Positions 18,941 to 29,442 are shown, counted from the first letter of the stretch. The stretch is DNA of 64,000 nucleotides from Bacteroidota bacterium (GCA_011050615.1 DRFJ01000014.1:1-64000); one strand, 5' to 3'. Numbers and translations: made by a program. Notes: a model not told the origin generated them from the sequence alone.

Positions 18941-21900
18941 TTGGTTATGAATAAGAATCATCCGCAGATGAGTGATAATAACTTCAATTTTAATAGAATA
19001 AACAATATTACAGGATGGATAATATTCCTGGTATCGCTGATAACCTACACCCTTACCCTTGAACCAACGGTAAGCTTCTGGGATTGCGGCGAATTTATCC
19101 TTTCAGCCTGGAAGCTGCAGGTTGGTCACCCTCCCGGGGCTCCTTTCTTTCTGCTGCTGGGCAGATTCTTCTCCCTGTTCAGCTATGGTGATGTGTCAAA
19201 GGTTGCCTTGACGATAAACTTTATGTCAGCACTGGCAAGTGCTTTTACAATAATGTTCCTTTTCTGGACAATCACTCACCTTGTAAGGAAGGTAAGCATG
19301 AATAAGGATAATATGTCCTTTGCAAATCTGGCTACTGTAATAGCAAGCGGAATAATCGGTGCATTAACCTATACATTTTCAGACACTTTCTGGTTTTCTG
19401 CAGTGGAGGGGGAGGTATATGCCACCTCATCATTGTTTACTGCCATGGTTTTCTGGGCTATTTTAAAGTGGGAGGATGAGGAGGAGGAAAACCTGAAAGG
19501 AAGATGGCTGGTCCTGATAGCTTACCTGATGGGCCTGTCCATAGGAGTACACCTGCTAAACCTTCTTGCCTTGCCGGCCATCGTTCTCGTATACTATTTT
19601 AACACATACAGGGTAAGCACAGGAGGGATAACTAAGGCCTTGCTTGCTGCCTTTGCCGTCCTTGGACTGATTGTGTTCATATTGCTTCCGTATTCAGTAA
19701 AAATAGCAGGATGGTTTGAACTTCTGTTCGTTAACGGCATGGGTCTTCCTTTTCATTCTGGGATGTATTTTTATTTAATACTCCTGGTAGCTCTTCTCGC
19801 CTGGAGCATAAACTATTCAATAAAACACAGGAAGGTTTTACTTAATTATATTCTTACTTTTGTCACGGTAATTCTACTTGGTTATTCTTCCTATGCTCTT
19901 ATACCAATAAGAGCCAATGCGCGACCTCCCATGAACCAGAATAACCCTTCAGATGTATTCTCAATGATATATTATATTAACAGGGAACAGTATGGAAACA
20001 CCCCCCTGGTTAAGGGCAACTATTATACAGCACCGGTAATTGACATCAAAAAGAAAAGAGGGGGGTATATTATGGAGAATGGACGGTATGTGCCCTATAC
20101 TAAAAATGAATATGTTTTTGATGACCGTTTTATGACACTCTTCCCGAGGATGTACAGCCCTGAAGAGAGGCATCATTCTGAATACGAATACTGGGGCCAG
20201 GTCAGTGGGAAAAAGGTAAGGCTGAATACATCAGGCGGCACCCGGGAATTCATTGTCCCCACCTTCGGTGAGAACCTGAGGTTCTTCTTCAGTTACCAGC
20301 TTGGCTATATGTATGGCAGGTATTTTATGTGGAATTTTGCCGGCAGGCAAAATGACATCCAGGGGAACGGGAATGTAGTACATGGCAACTGGATCAGTGG
20401 CATAAAGGCTATAGACAATTCAAGGCTTGGTGACCAGGATCTGTTGCCCGAAGAGTTGAAAAACAACCCGGCAAAGAATACCTATTTTTTCCTGCCCCTC
20501 ATCCTGGGGATATTAGGAATGGTATGGCAATACAGCAGGGACCGCAGGGGTTTCTGGGTCATATCGGTTCTTTTTATAATGACGGGAATAGCGATAGTGG
20601 TTTATCTGAACCAGAATCCCCTCCAGCCACGCGAAAGGGATTATGCCTATGCCGGCTCATTCTATGCCTTCTCCATATGGGTAGGACTTGGCCTGTGCTT
20701 CATAGTTGAAAAACTGGAGAAAATAATTTCTCCAAAAATAGCGGTACCCCTGGTATTTCTTGTCTGCCTTCTGGCAGTGCCTGGCTTGCTGGCAGTCCAG
20801 AACTGGGATGACCATGATCGCTCCGGGAGGTATACTGCAAGAGACATAGGCAGTAATTACCTTAACAGCTGTGATGAGAATGCTGTTATTTTTACCTATG
20901 GTGACAATGATTCCTTCCCTGTCTGGTATGTCCAGGACGTTGAAGGTATCAGGACCGATGTGAGGGTTGCCAACCTGAGTTATCTTTCTGCAGGGTGGTA
21001 TATCGATATGATGCGTCAGAAGGCGTATGAGTCAGAACCCGTGCAATTTACCCTGGGTCCGGAAAAATACCGGCCCGGGAAAAGGGAGCAACTCCCCGTA
21101 ACAGACAGGATAAACAGGCCTTACGATATTATTGAGCTGTTAGAATTTGCAGGCTCAGATGAAAGACAAAGCAAGATTGATTTCACCGGGCGGGGCGATT
21201 ATTATAACTATATCCCGTCAAATAAATTCCTTATACCTGTCGACTCGGCAAAGGTGATGGCCAATGGAACGGTGAAGGAATACCAAGCTGATCGTCTGCT
21301 TAATTATGTTATCTGGAATTACGAGGACAGGGAGATGTATAAAAACAATCTGGCCGTAATGGATATGATAGGTACAAATGACTGGGACCGCCCCTTCTAT
21401 TTCGCAAGCACCGTACCTCCTTCCAACTATATGGGACTGGAGGAGTATTTCCATCTTGAAGGACTGGCTTACAGGATTTCACCGCTGGATTCAACAGGTA
21501 CCAGCACACAGGATATAGGATATATTGATACCAGACAGATGTACAATAACGTGATGAACAGGTTCAAGTGGGGTAATGCCGCAGATCCCGATGTTTACCT
21601 TGATGAAAATAACAGGCGAATGTTCAGGAATTTCAGGAGGATGTTCGGACTGCTGGCCGGAGCACTTATTGAGGAAGGAGATACACTGAAGGCCAGGGAA
21701 GTATTATATAAATGCCTTGATGTAATCCCGGAATCCAAAATCCTGCATAATTACTATTCCCTTGACCTGGTAAAAGGATTCTATGCGGCAGGTGAGAAAG
21801 AGAAGGCCATGTCCATAGCCACAGGGATGATAAATAATGCCAGAGAATACCTTGAAATGGTAACCCGGCTGAATAAAGCAAGAAGGTATGACCTCGATTA

Positions 21901-22033
21901 TGTAATAAGCTTGAATATACAATCATTGATCAGCCTGTATAATATGTCAGCCTCAATGGGTATTGAAGAACTTATGGACCTGATAGAACAGGATCTTGAT
22001 CGCTACTATAATGAACTGTTTATGCAGCCTTAA
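18941..22033 (+). CDS. DUF2723 family multi-TM membrane protein
   Basis: EPTVSFWDCGEFILSAWKLQVGHPPGAP; multiple TM segments; large extracytoplasmic C-terminal region. Confidence 0.88.
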   Translation: MVMNKNHPQMSDNNFNFNRINNITGWIIFLVSLITYTLTLEPTVSFWDCGEFILSAWKLQVGHPPGAPFFLLLGRFFSLFSYGDVSKVALTINFMSALASAFTIMFLFWTITHLVRKVSMNKDNMSFANLATVIASGIIGALTYTFSDTFWFSAVEGEVYATSSLFTAMVFWAILKWEDEEEENLKGRWLVLIAYLMGLSIGVHLLNLLALPAIVLVYYFNTYRVSTGGITKALLAAFAVLGLIVFILLPYSVKIAGWFELLFVNGMGLPFHSGMYFYLILLVALLAWSINYSIKHRKVLLNYILTFVTVILLGYSSYALIPIRANARPPMNQNNPSDVFSMIYYINREQYGNTPLVKGNYYTAPVIDIKKKRGGYIMENGRYVPYTKNEYVFDDRFMTLFPRMYSPEERHHSEYEYWGQVSGKKVRLNTSGGTREFIVPTFGENLRFFFSYQLGYMYGRYFMWNFAGRQNDIQGNGNVVHGNWISGIKAIDNSRLGDQDLLPEELKNNPAKNTYFFLPLILGILGMVWQYSRDRRGFWVISVLFIMTGIAIVVYLNQNPLQPRERDYAYAGSFYAFSIWVGLGLCFIVEKLEKIISPKIAVPLVFLVCLLAVPGLLAVQNWDDHDRSGRYTARDIGSNYLNSCDENAVIFTYGDNDSFPVWYVQDVEGIRTDVRVANLSYLSAGWYIDMMRQKAYESEPVQFTLGPEKYRPGKREQLPVTDRINRPYDIIELLEFAGSDERQSKIDFTGRGDYYNYIPSNKFLIPVDSAKVMANGTVKEYQADRLLNYVIWNYEDREMYKNNLAVMDMIGTNDWDRPFYFASTVPPSNYMGLEEYFHLEGLAYRISPLDSTGTSTQDIGYIDTRQMYNNVMNRFKWGNAADPDVYLDENNRRMFRNFRRMFGLLAGALIEEGDTLKAREVLYKCLDVIPESKILHNYYSLDLVKGFYAAGEKEKAMSIATGMINNAREYLEMVTRLNKARRYDLDYVISLNIQSLISLYNMSASMGIEELMDLIEQDLDRYYNELFMQP

Positions 22034-22656
22034 TGATGACCGGGTTTTTCAGATTTCCCGGTTTTGCCCGGCTGCTGTACCGGGAGGCTGTCTTCAGGAT
22101 GCCCGGAGACCAAGGGAAGGTTTATATTACATTCGATGACGGACCCACGCCGGAGGGCACGGAAAAGATAATTGAAATCCTTAAAAAGAATGAGATCGGG
22201 AAAGCCGTATTTTTCTGTAATGGCTTAAATATCCTGAAATACCCCCGGCAGTCGCAAATGATAAGTGAGAATTCTTATTCAGTAGCAAATCATGGCTACC
22301 ATCATCTGGATGGATGGAAAAGCAGGCGAAGTGATTATATTTCCAACTGCATGAAGGGCTCAGCCCTGAGTGGTTCAGTTTTTTTCAGGCCTCCTTACGG
22401 TCACCTCTCCATCCCTCAGTATGTCATTCTTAAAAAATCTATGAAAATAGTTTTCTGGGATCTTCTCCTACATGATTATAATACCGGGTTAAAAATTGAT
22501 TATATAATGAGTAAGGCAGCTAAACTGATCCGGCCCGGATCGCTTATCGTTTTACATGATAAGGGAAATAAAAGCACCCCGGAGGTTCTCAAAAGATTAA
22601 TAGGTCTGTGCAGGTCAAGGGGATATGATTTCGGGGATATAACAAGCGATGCTTAA
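22033..22656 (+). CDS. polysaccharide deacetylase (NodB homology)
   Basis: YITFDDGPTPEGT, ANHGYHH, FFRPPYG, IVLHDKG. Confidence 0.92.
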   Translation: MMTGFFRFPGFARLLYREAVFRMPGDQGKVYITFDDGPTPEGTEKIIEILKKNEIGKAVFFCNGLNILKYPRQSQMISENSYSVANHGYHHLDGWKSRRSDYISNCMKGSALSGSVFFRPPYGHLSIPQYVILKKSMKIVFWDLLLHDYNTGLKIDYIMSKAAKLIRPGSLIVLHDKGNKSTPEVLKRLIGLCRSRGYDFGDITSDA

Positions 22657-22711
22657 GTCAGATGCATTTTTTTTTCATATATGGATATGCTATTTTTGAT
22701 AAATTTAAGCT

Positions 22712-23995
22712 ATGACGGATAATATTAATGTTCTTATTCTTGGATCAGGTGGCAGGGAGCATGCCCTTGCCTGGAAAATTGCACAAAGCAGCAGGATTAA
22801 AAAGGTATATATTGCCCCGGGGAATGCGGGTACAGCCATGGAAGGTGAAAATGTAAATCTTGATCCCGGTGATTTTGAGACGGTAGCTGAATTTGCATGT
22901 GAAAATGATATTGACATGGTGATTGTTGGTCCGGAAGCACCGCTGGTGAAAGGCATTCATGATTTTTTCCTTGGCAATGAGAAATACAGCCACATAGGAG
23001 TAGTAGGTCCCATAAAGGCGGGAGCCCTGCTGGAAGGAAGTAAGGATTTTGCCAAGGGATTTATGAAGAAATACGGTATACCAACCGCAGCATACAGGAG
23101 TTTTACGAGGGAAAATTACACTGATGCCTGTGAATTCCTGAAGGAAATGAAAAGGCCTTATGTACTGAAAGCCGATGGGCTGGCTGCAGGGAAGGGAGTA
23201 CTGATAATCAGTGATTATGACGAGGCGGTGGGGGAACTGGACAAGATGTTCTCAGGTAAATTTGGTAAAGCAGGAAAAACTGTTGTTATTGAAGAATTCC
23301 TGAAGGGAATAGAACTTTCTGCCTTTATAATAAGCGATGGAGAGGATTATAAAATCCTTCCCGAGGCAAAGGATTATAAGAGGATAGGGGAGAAAGATAC
23401 AGGCCTGAATACCGGTGGCATGGGAGCTGTATCACCGGTGCCCTTTGCCGATGACGTTTTTATCGCCAAAGTTGAAGAGAGGATAATAAAGCCAACCTTA
23501 TCAGGATTGAAGAATGAAGGTATAAGATATAAGGGCTTTATCTTCTTCGGCCTTATGAATGTGAATGGTGATCCCTATGTTATCGAGTATAATGTACGTA
23601 TGGGTGATCCGGAAGCCGAAGTAATAATACCGAGGATAAAGAGTGACCTGGTTGATTTATTGCTTGGAGTTACTGAAACCAATCTCAGGGACCGGAAAAT
23701 GGAAATATCAGGGGATACCGTTTCAACTGTCATGCTTGTGTCGGGTGGCTACCCCGGTTCTTATGAGAAGGGGAAAGAGATATTAAATATGGAAAAGACA
23801 TCCGGAAGTCTTATCTTCCATGCAGGTACCAGGAGGGAAGGAAGCAGGGTGGTGAGTTCGGGGGGAAGGGTTCTTGCAATAAGCTCTTTCGGATCCGATA
23901 TGGATGAGGCCCTCCGGAAATCATATGCCAATGCCGGAATAATTGATTTCCAGGGAAAATATTTCAGGAAAGACATAGGTTTTGACTTAGCTTAG
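22712..23995 (+). CDS. purD: phosphoribosylamine--glycine ligase
   Basis: LILGSGGREHALAWKIAQS, GPEAPLVKGI, NTGGMGAVSPVP, RMGDPEAEVI. Confidence 0.97.
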   Translation: MTDNINVLILGSGGREHALAWKIAQSSRIKKVYIAPGNAGTAMEGENVNLDPGDFETVAEFACENDIDMVIVGPEAPLVKGIHDFFLGNEKYSHIGVVGPIKAGALLEGSKDFAKGFMKKYGIPTAAYRSFTRENYTDACEFLKEMKRPYVLKADGLAAGKGVLIISDYDEAVGELDKMFSGKFGKAGKTVVIEEFLKGIELSAFIISDGEDYKILPEAKDYKRIGEKDTGLNTGGMGAVSPVPFADDVFIAKVEERIIKPTLSGLKNEGIRYKGFIFFGLMNVNGDPYVIEYNVRMGDPEAEVIIPRIKSDLVDLLLGVTETNLRDRKMEISGDTVSTVMLVSGGYPGSYEKGKEILNMEKTSGSLIFHAGTRREGSRVVSSGGRVLAISSFGSDMDEALRKSYANAGIIDFQGKYFRKDIGFDLA

Positions 23996-23997
23996 GT

Positions 23998-24993
23998 ATG
24001 CTTCTAAAAATCTACAGGGGGACAGGCCCGGGGACAATACTGCTTATAATGATAAGCCTTGTGATGGTATGGCTGCAGCCCCTGCTGAACCCGGTGGAAC
24101 CTTCACTTTACAATGATTATCCTGCACCTCTGTACGCCCTGGTATTAAACCTCCTTGAGGGGAGGCCGTATGCCGGTATAATTTTTTCCATGCTCTGTAT
24201 AATTGCTGTCGCCATATACCTGGTAAATTTCAATACACGTTTGTTTTTTATAAATGAACGAACTTTTCTTCCAGCTTCCCTTTATGTTCTTCTCAGTGGT
24301 TATTTAGCAAGCAACCAGGTGCTGAATCCTGTCCTCCCTGCCTCCTTTCTCCTTCTTCTTTCAATTGACAGGCTCATCGTTTCTTACAGGAAGCCGGGTA
24401 TAGCCTATAATCTTTTTGATGCATCAATGATAATAGGAATTGCAGCCCTGGTCTACACAAACATCATCTGGTTTTATGTATTGATAATTATAGGAATAAA
24501 CATTTTCAGATCATTTAATATCAGGGAATTGTCAATTTCCTTATTCGGTCTGCTTACACCTTTCATAATACTGTACTCCTTTTACTATCTTACCGGTCGT
24601 GATATAGCCTGGCTGAACAATTTACTGGTTGAGAGCATATTAAGAGATGTGCCGGAGTATTACTGGTCGCCCGTATTCATAATTATATCATCTGTCAACC
24701 TGCTTATTTTCCTGGTGGCCTTATTTCATATGTGGAGTATTTTTAATACCAAAAAAGTAAGGTCAAGGAAGATATTTTCACTGCTCACATGGATGATAGT
24801 CTTTACAGTGCTTATTTACTTTCTGGTGCCTGCCGTATCAGTCGGGCTGATGTATGTTTTACTTATACCACTGGTATATATCCTTACCCATTACCTAGTG
24901 ATGATGAGGAATAAAAAAATAGCAAATTATGTATTTGCTATTATATTTTTTTCAGTATTGTTTTTACAGGTGAACCGGGCAATTGTCATTTAA
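23998..24993 (+). CDS. multi-TM membrane protein of unknown function
   Basis: Hydrophobic throughout, ~9-10 predicted TM segments; abuts purD. Confidence 0.75.
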   Translation: MLLKIYRGTGPGTILLIMISLVMVWLQPLLNPVEPSLYNDYPAPLYALVLNLLEGRPYAGIIFSMLCIIAVAIYLVNFNTRLFFINERTFLPASLYVLLSGYLASNQVLNPVLPASFLLLLSIDRLIVSYRKPGIAYNLFDASMIIGIAALVYTNIIWFYVLIIIGINIFRSFNIRELSISLFGLLTPFIILYSFYYLTGRDIAWLNNLLVESILRDVPEYYWSPVFIIISSVNLLIFLVALFHMWSIFNTKKVRSRKIFSLLTWMIVFTVLIYFLVPAVSVGLMYVLLIPLVYILTHYLVMMRNKKIANYVFAIIFFSVLFLQVNRAIVI

Positions 24994-25420
24994 GGAGAGA
25001 TACGATACCCACACCCATGCCTTGATTCCCATCCTTGAATTTATACCAGATAGTGTAAAGCCCTGTTTTATTACAGGCAAACTCAACGGATGGGTAGCCT
25101 TCAGAGCTTTTTTGGCTCACCGAGCTGATAATCAGGTTGTTCTCATAGTATAACTCAATTATGAGTTGTCCTTCTGAGTCGTCAGCATTGCATTGAGTAA
25201 ACAGGTATTTTTGCTTCTTCATAAGATAAATATTCGCCTTATAAACAGGTATATCGCTCTGGCCGGATGCCTCAGGGAGCTTGATTACAAAATCTTTCAG
25301 GCAGGAGGTTTTACCGCCAATGCCAAGGGCGCAATTACTGACCAGATCCTGCTGGTCCCGGGCATTAAGGGTGAAGGCAGCAAGTAAGAGGCTTAGGTAT
25401 ACAATTATGGACTTTTTCAT
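24986..25420 (-). CDS. secreted hypothetical protein
   Basis: Signal peptide MKKSIIVYLSLLLAAFTLNA; no recognised domain. Confidence 0.65.
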   Translation of the reverse strand: MKKSIIVYLSLLLAAFTLNARDQQDLVSNCALGIGGKTSCLKDFVIKLPEASGQSDIPVYKANIYLMKKQKYLFTQCNADDSEGQLIIELYYENNLIISSVSQKSSEGYPSVEFACNKTGLYTIWYKFKDGNQGMGVGIVSLLK

Positions 25421-25428
25421 ATCTGGGT

Positions 25429-25944
25429 TTAAAGTGATATTATCTTATTTCTGATTTCTTCTGTTTTCTCAATTATCCTGTTCAGTACTTCATCACTGAA
25501 AACAACGGTACTTTCCTCCTTCTGTATAACTGTAAGCATGCCCTCTTTCTCAATTGTTTCAGGTTCTCCGGGAGTATATGTTATATTGACATCTGAATAT
25601 TCCCGCTTAAGAGCTTCAATATCATTATACAGTGCCCGGTATTCATCACCGTAGTGATTATAAGGACGTAATAGCATCAGGTGGTCATTGATAATAATTT
25701 TTTGCTCGCCTCTCCTGTTCTTCAGATCAATATGGGGGGAATCCTTAACCACCTTACAGACCAGGTATTGGGCTTCAAGCCATACTCCTGTTATCATCAA
25801 AGCCGACAGCTGACCGCGATTATTCTCACGAAGGTATGTATCTATTTCATTATATGAATGAACTGAGAGGAAAAGCAGCGAGTCTATATTCCTTCGGTTT
25901 ATTGCGAGACTTTTCAGAGTTTCAGAATCAAAGAACTGTCCCAC
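25429..25944 (-). CDS. conserved Bacteroidetes hypothetical protein; N-terminus probably truncated or frameshifted
   Basis: The same frame stays open upstream of the called GTG start (HEKTGNAIETLSIINKLAEGLRV) but has no ATG; an ATG-A6 lies one frame off at 26009. Confidence 0.6.
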   Translation of the reverse strand: MGQFFDSETLKSLAINRRNIDSLLFLSVHSYNEIDTYLRENNRGQLSALMITGVWLEAQYLVCKVVKDSPHIDLKNRRGEQKIIINDHLMLLRPYNHYGDEYRALYNDIEALKREYSDVNITYTPGEPETIEKEGMLTVIQKEESTVVFSDEVLNRIIEKTEEIRNKIISL

Positions 25945-26033
25945 ACGTAATCCTTCGGCAAGCTTGTTGATTATAGATAAGGTCTCAATTGCGTTACCTG
26001 TTTTTTCATGTTAGGTATTCTTGACTTTATATT

Positions 26034-26217
26034 ACAAAAGTAAAAAATGAGTTCTGAATGCCGTGAAGTCGTTGCCATGTGGGTCCCGGCAGATTGGATC
26101 ATAGTCTGCCTGGCTGATTGTTTTATTCATGTCATAAACCAGCCTGTCGTATTTATTGTCCTGGAACTGGGTTACCATCAGCGCTTTCAGGATTGCTTCA
26201 CTCATAGGAAATATTGC
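26034..26217 (-). pseudogene. small ORF/remnant MSEAILKALMVTQFQDNKYDRLVYDMNK...
   Basis: ORF read on the minus strand; only the first ~10 residues resemble the N-terminus of a Bacteroidetes family (from memory), the rest does not. Confidence 0.3.
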
Positions 26218-26320
26218 AAATTGCTACGAATCCTTAAAAATAATTAATAAATATTAGCGGCCAATAGTTTTATATTCTATTATGCAGTAAAATAATTCTT
26301 AATTAAGCACGGCCAAAATC

Positions 26321-29020
26321 TTACTTTTCCTTTGCCAGTTTTTCTTCCTCTTTCTTTTCGATGAATGTCCTGCCTTCTTTAATCCATTTTTCCGCCGGTT
26401 TGCCAAGCAGGTAGTGGTCAATGAACTGTTTTACTTTCAATGAATAGTCGACCATGTTTTCCTTTTTCCTGAGTCCATGGTTTTCTCCCTCATAAACGAG
26501 CAGGATAAATGGTTTTTGCATTCTTCTCATAGTGGTAAACATTTCAATACCCTGGTGCCAGTCAACAGCACCATCCTGGTTTCCAAAGGTAACCAGGAGG
26601 GGAGTTGTAATACTGGCAGCATTGAACATGGGGCTGTTGGCCATATATTCGTCCATTATTCCCCACCATGGCTCCCTCAGCCTGCCCTGGGAGGTTTCAA
26701 ATATTTGCTGGTTCGGGCCACCGGTGTTCCAGTATATTTCGTTGTACATACTTATCATATTAATCAATGGCGCTCCTGCAATAGCCGCTGCAAACAGGTC
26801 GGTCCGGGTAATAATAAAGCTTGTCTGGTAGGCGCCCCAGCTGTGACCCATCAATGCAATTTTATCCCTGTCAATCATCCCTGTTTCGATGACTTTTTCA
26901 ACGGCAGGCACCACGCAGTCGGCTGCCGACTCGCCCGGGTGATTGGTCTTATATACTATATCTGGCTGGAAAACAAAGAACCCATCTGTGGTATAATTTG
27001 TGATATTATAGGCACTTTCAGGGCTCGGGCTTATGTACCTGTGTACTGATGTGGACCTTATCTCGTATATATAAACTATCATGGGATACTGTTTGCCTTC
27101 CTGGTAATTGGCAGGATAATGGAGTGCCCCCTGCAATTCCCTGCCGTCTTTATTGGTGAAATTTATGAGTTCGCTTTTTCCCCAGTAATAGTCTGACTGC
27201 TGGGGATTGGTATTTGTTATCTGTTCCTGTTTCCTGAAATTGCCCGCTGTAAGGAAAAGATCAGGCGAATCGGTATAGCTTTCCAAACGGTATAAGAGTT
27301 TATCTTCTTCTTTGGCTTTCCTCAGGCCTGAGATAAAATAATCATCATAGATAAGTTCACGTATTTTCATATCCGGGCTTATACGGTAAAAACCACTCTT
27401 CTTTGTCTTGTCTCCCCTGGCCGACAGGTAAAGGTCATCCTCATGTTTAAAATAGTTCTCTTCATAGTCAAGCCTCAGGGTTCTGAAAATGGTTTTATCT
27501 TTCCTTCCGTCTGTCAGTTTTTCAGCTTTAGCTGTGACAGGTGATACCTTCCATATATCGTATTCATCATAGATAAGCATATGACTGTCATTTTCGTACC
27601 AGCCGCCGGAACCGAAAGGAGGTTTTATTTCCCTTGGACTGTCATCCCTGGTATCCCACAGCTCTGTGTCTATCGATAAACTTATCACCCTGTTTTCATC
27701 TTTTTCGATATCGTAAACCCACCAGTTCTTATCCTTGAAATAGGGTATGAACTTGCCATCGGGTGATGAATTACCCAGACGTGTAAAATTCTCAATAATA
27801 ACTTTCTGTTCACCGGTGGAAGCATTTACTAAATAATGGTCATAATGCCCGAGCCTGAATGCAGGGCGGTAGGGGAGATCAGTGCTGATAATCACATTGC
27901 GGCCGTCTGCAGTGATATTGTATTCCCTGAATTCTTCATTGCTGATACGGTGAATCTTATTATCGTCCAGGTTCCATGAGCACAGGTAAACAAAATCCTT
28001 ATCGCTCCTTTCGTACATTTTTTCCTGCGCCGGTTTGATGGGATCATCTTTCCAGTGCCAGATATCGACATCGGGTATCTTCTCATCCTTTTTATCCTTA
28101 TCCTTTTTCTCTTTGACATTCCAGTCATAAATACCGAAATACAATATCTTCATGTCTTTTGAGAACCTTGGAGAAAATGTTTCCCTTACTCTCATATTTT
28201 GAGGGATGGCATCTGCATCCAGGGGCTTTAATTTTCTTATTTCCGGCTGCGTGTATATGTTGCGCACGGCAAAAACAATATGATTTTTTTCAACATAGCC
28301 TGTATCTGAAAATGATTTAAGAAAACTGAAGGCCTTACCTTCTTTTTCCCAGGTAAGGTCGGAATAGGTACTTGTATCTGTATCTATCATCCTTATGGAG
28401 TAATCCTCAAGGTTGAACAATTCCACACCATTCCCTTTCATTCCTTCAGCATCAATTATGTAGGCAAGGCGGTCTCCTTCCTTGTTCAGTCCGTATTCAG
28501 ATACGTTACCTATATTTTTTAAGCTGCCATTACCGAGATCATAAATATACATGTCAAAACTTTTACTTTCATCCCCGGCATAAGCACTCATTATGAGGTG
28601 TCTGTTGTCTTTGCTCAGATAAAATTTCCGGATGTCGTCAAAGGTTCTTTTTTTGCCATTTTCGAGGTTAAGCAACACCACCTTATTCTTTATCTTCTTT
28701 TTCTGCTCTTTCATTTTCTCTGTTTCTTCCTCGCTGTAACCCTTGCTTGCAGCCAGCCACCGTGAGTCTTCTGTAAAGGCAGGAGAGGAGCAAAGTCCGA
28801 GCCTGTATACAGTTTTCTTATCTGATGATACTACAAAAAGGGTATCATTGCCTTTGACGGGTGATATGGTATAGGAGATCCAGTTACCATCATCAGAGAT
28901 TGCATAGGATCCCAGGTTTTGCCATTGGTCATAGTCTTCGCGTGTAAGGTTTTTCTTCTGTGCACTAAGCTGAATTGATGTGGCAACAATCAAGAGGCAC
29001 AGGATTATGGTCTTTTTCAT
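26321..29020 (-). CDS. S9 family prolyl oligopeptidase-like peptidase
   Basis: Signal peptide, propeller, GHSWGAYQTSFI, FGNQDGAVDWHQGIE, ENHGLRK. Confidence 0.9.
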   Translation of the reverse strand: MKKTIILCLLIVATSIQLSAQKKNLTREDYDQWQNLGSYAISDDGNWISYTISPVKGNDTLFVVSSDKKTVYRLGLCSSPAFTEDSRWLAASKGYSEEETEKMKEQKKKIKNKVVLLNLENGKKRTFDDIRKFYLSKDNRHLIMSAYAGDESKSFDMYIYDLGNGSLKNIGNVSEYGLNKEGDRLAYIIDAEGMKGNGVELFNLEDYSIRMIDTDTSTYSDLTWEKEGKAFSFLKSFSDTGYVEKNHIVFAVRNIYTQPEIRKLKPLDADAIPQNMRVRETFSPRFSKDMKILYFGIYDWNVKEKKDKDKKDEKIPDVDIWHWKDDPIKPAQEKMYERSDKDFVYLCSWNLDDNKIHRISNEEFREYNITADGRNVIISTDLPYRPAFRLGHYDHYLVNASTGEQKVIIENFTRLGNSSPDGKFIPYFKDKNWWVYDIEKDENRVISLSIDTELWDTRDDSPREIKPPFGSGGWYENDSHMLIYDEYDIWKVSPVTAKAEKLTDGRKDKTIFRTLRLDYEENYFKHEDDLYLSARGDKTKKSGFYRISPDMKIRELIYDDYFISGLRKAKEEDKLLYRLESYTDSPDLFLTAGNFRKQEQITNTNPQQSDYYWGKSELINFTNKDGRELQGALHYPANYQEGKQYPMIVYIYEIRSTSVHRYISPSPESAYNITNYTTDGFFVFQPDIVYKTNHPGESAADCVVPAVEKVIETGMIDRDKIALMGHSWGAYQTSFIITRTDLFAAAIAGAPLINMISMYNEIYWNTGGPNQQIFETSQGRLREPWWGIMDEYMANSPMFNAASITTPLLVTFGNQDGAVDWHQGIEMFTTMRRMQKPFILLVYEGENHGLRKKENMVDYSLKVKQFIDHYLLGKPAEKWIKEGRTFIEKKEEEKLAKEK

Positions 29021-29123
29021 AGCAGTTATGATTTGATTTTGTAATTAAGGCATAAATATACAGAATACTATTAATAGCCATTCCTGCTAACGCAGGAATC
29101 TGCCGCGCCTGTTCGAAAACATA

Positions 29124-29267
29124 TTACATTACCTCCAGAAACCCGGTCAACCGTATATCCGCGGACGAGGTACCCGGCATCAGATTGATCCTGTCTTTTT
29201 CCAGTACGAAGGCATGTTGATCATCGTCCCAGTAACGCAGTTCATCAGCAAGTAGATTTTTCTTTTT
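29124..29267 (-). pseudogene. C-terminal remnant of a GH3-type glycoside hydrolase (Fn3-like end)
   Basis: Open frame KKKNLLADELRYWDDDQHAFVLEKDRINLMPGTSSADIRLTGFLEVM* resembles the GH3 C-terminus; no start, stop codon just upstream. Confidence 0.65.
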
Positions 29268-29310
29268 TTAGACGCCCCAAATAAGCAAGCTCATTCGGGC
29301 GCCTCAAAAA
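29263..29310. terminator. imperfect GC-rich hairpin flanked by T and A tracts
   Basis: TTTTTTTAGACGCCCCAAATAAGC aa GCTCATTCGGGCGCCTCAAAAAA. Confidence 0.55.
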
Positions 29311-29311
29311 A

Positions 29312-29333
29312 CAAAAAACCCCCTGGCGGGGGT
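29312..29333 (-). terminator. intrinsic terminator downstream of tRNA-Ala
   Basis: On minus strand: ACCCCC gcca GGGGGTTTTTTGTTTTTT. Confidence 0.8.
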
Positions 29334-29366
29334 GATTGTTTTCCGCTTGATCCTTGATCCTGCGGA

Positions 29367-29442
<76 letters not shown>

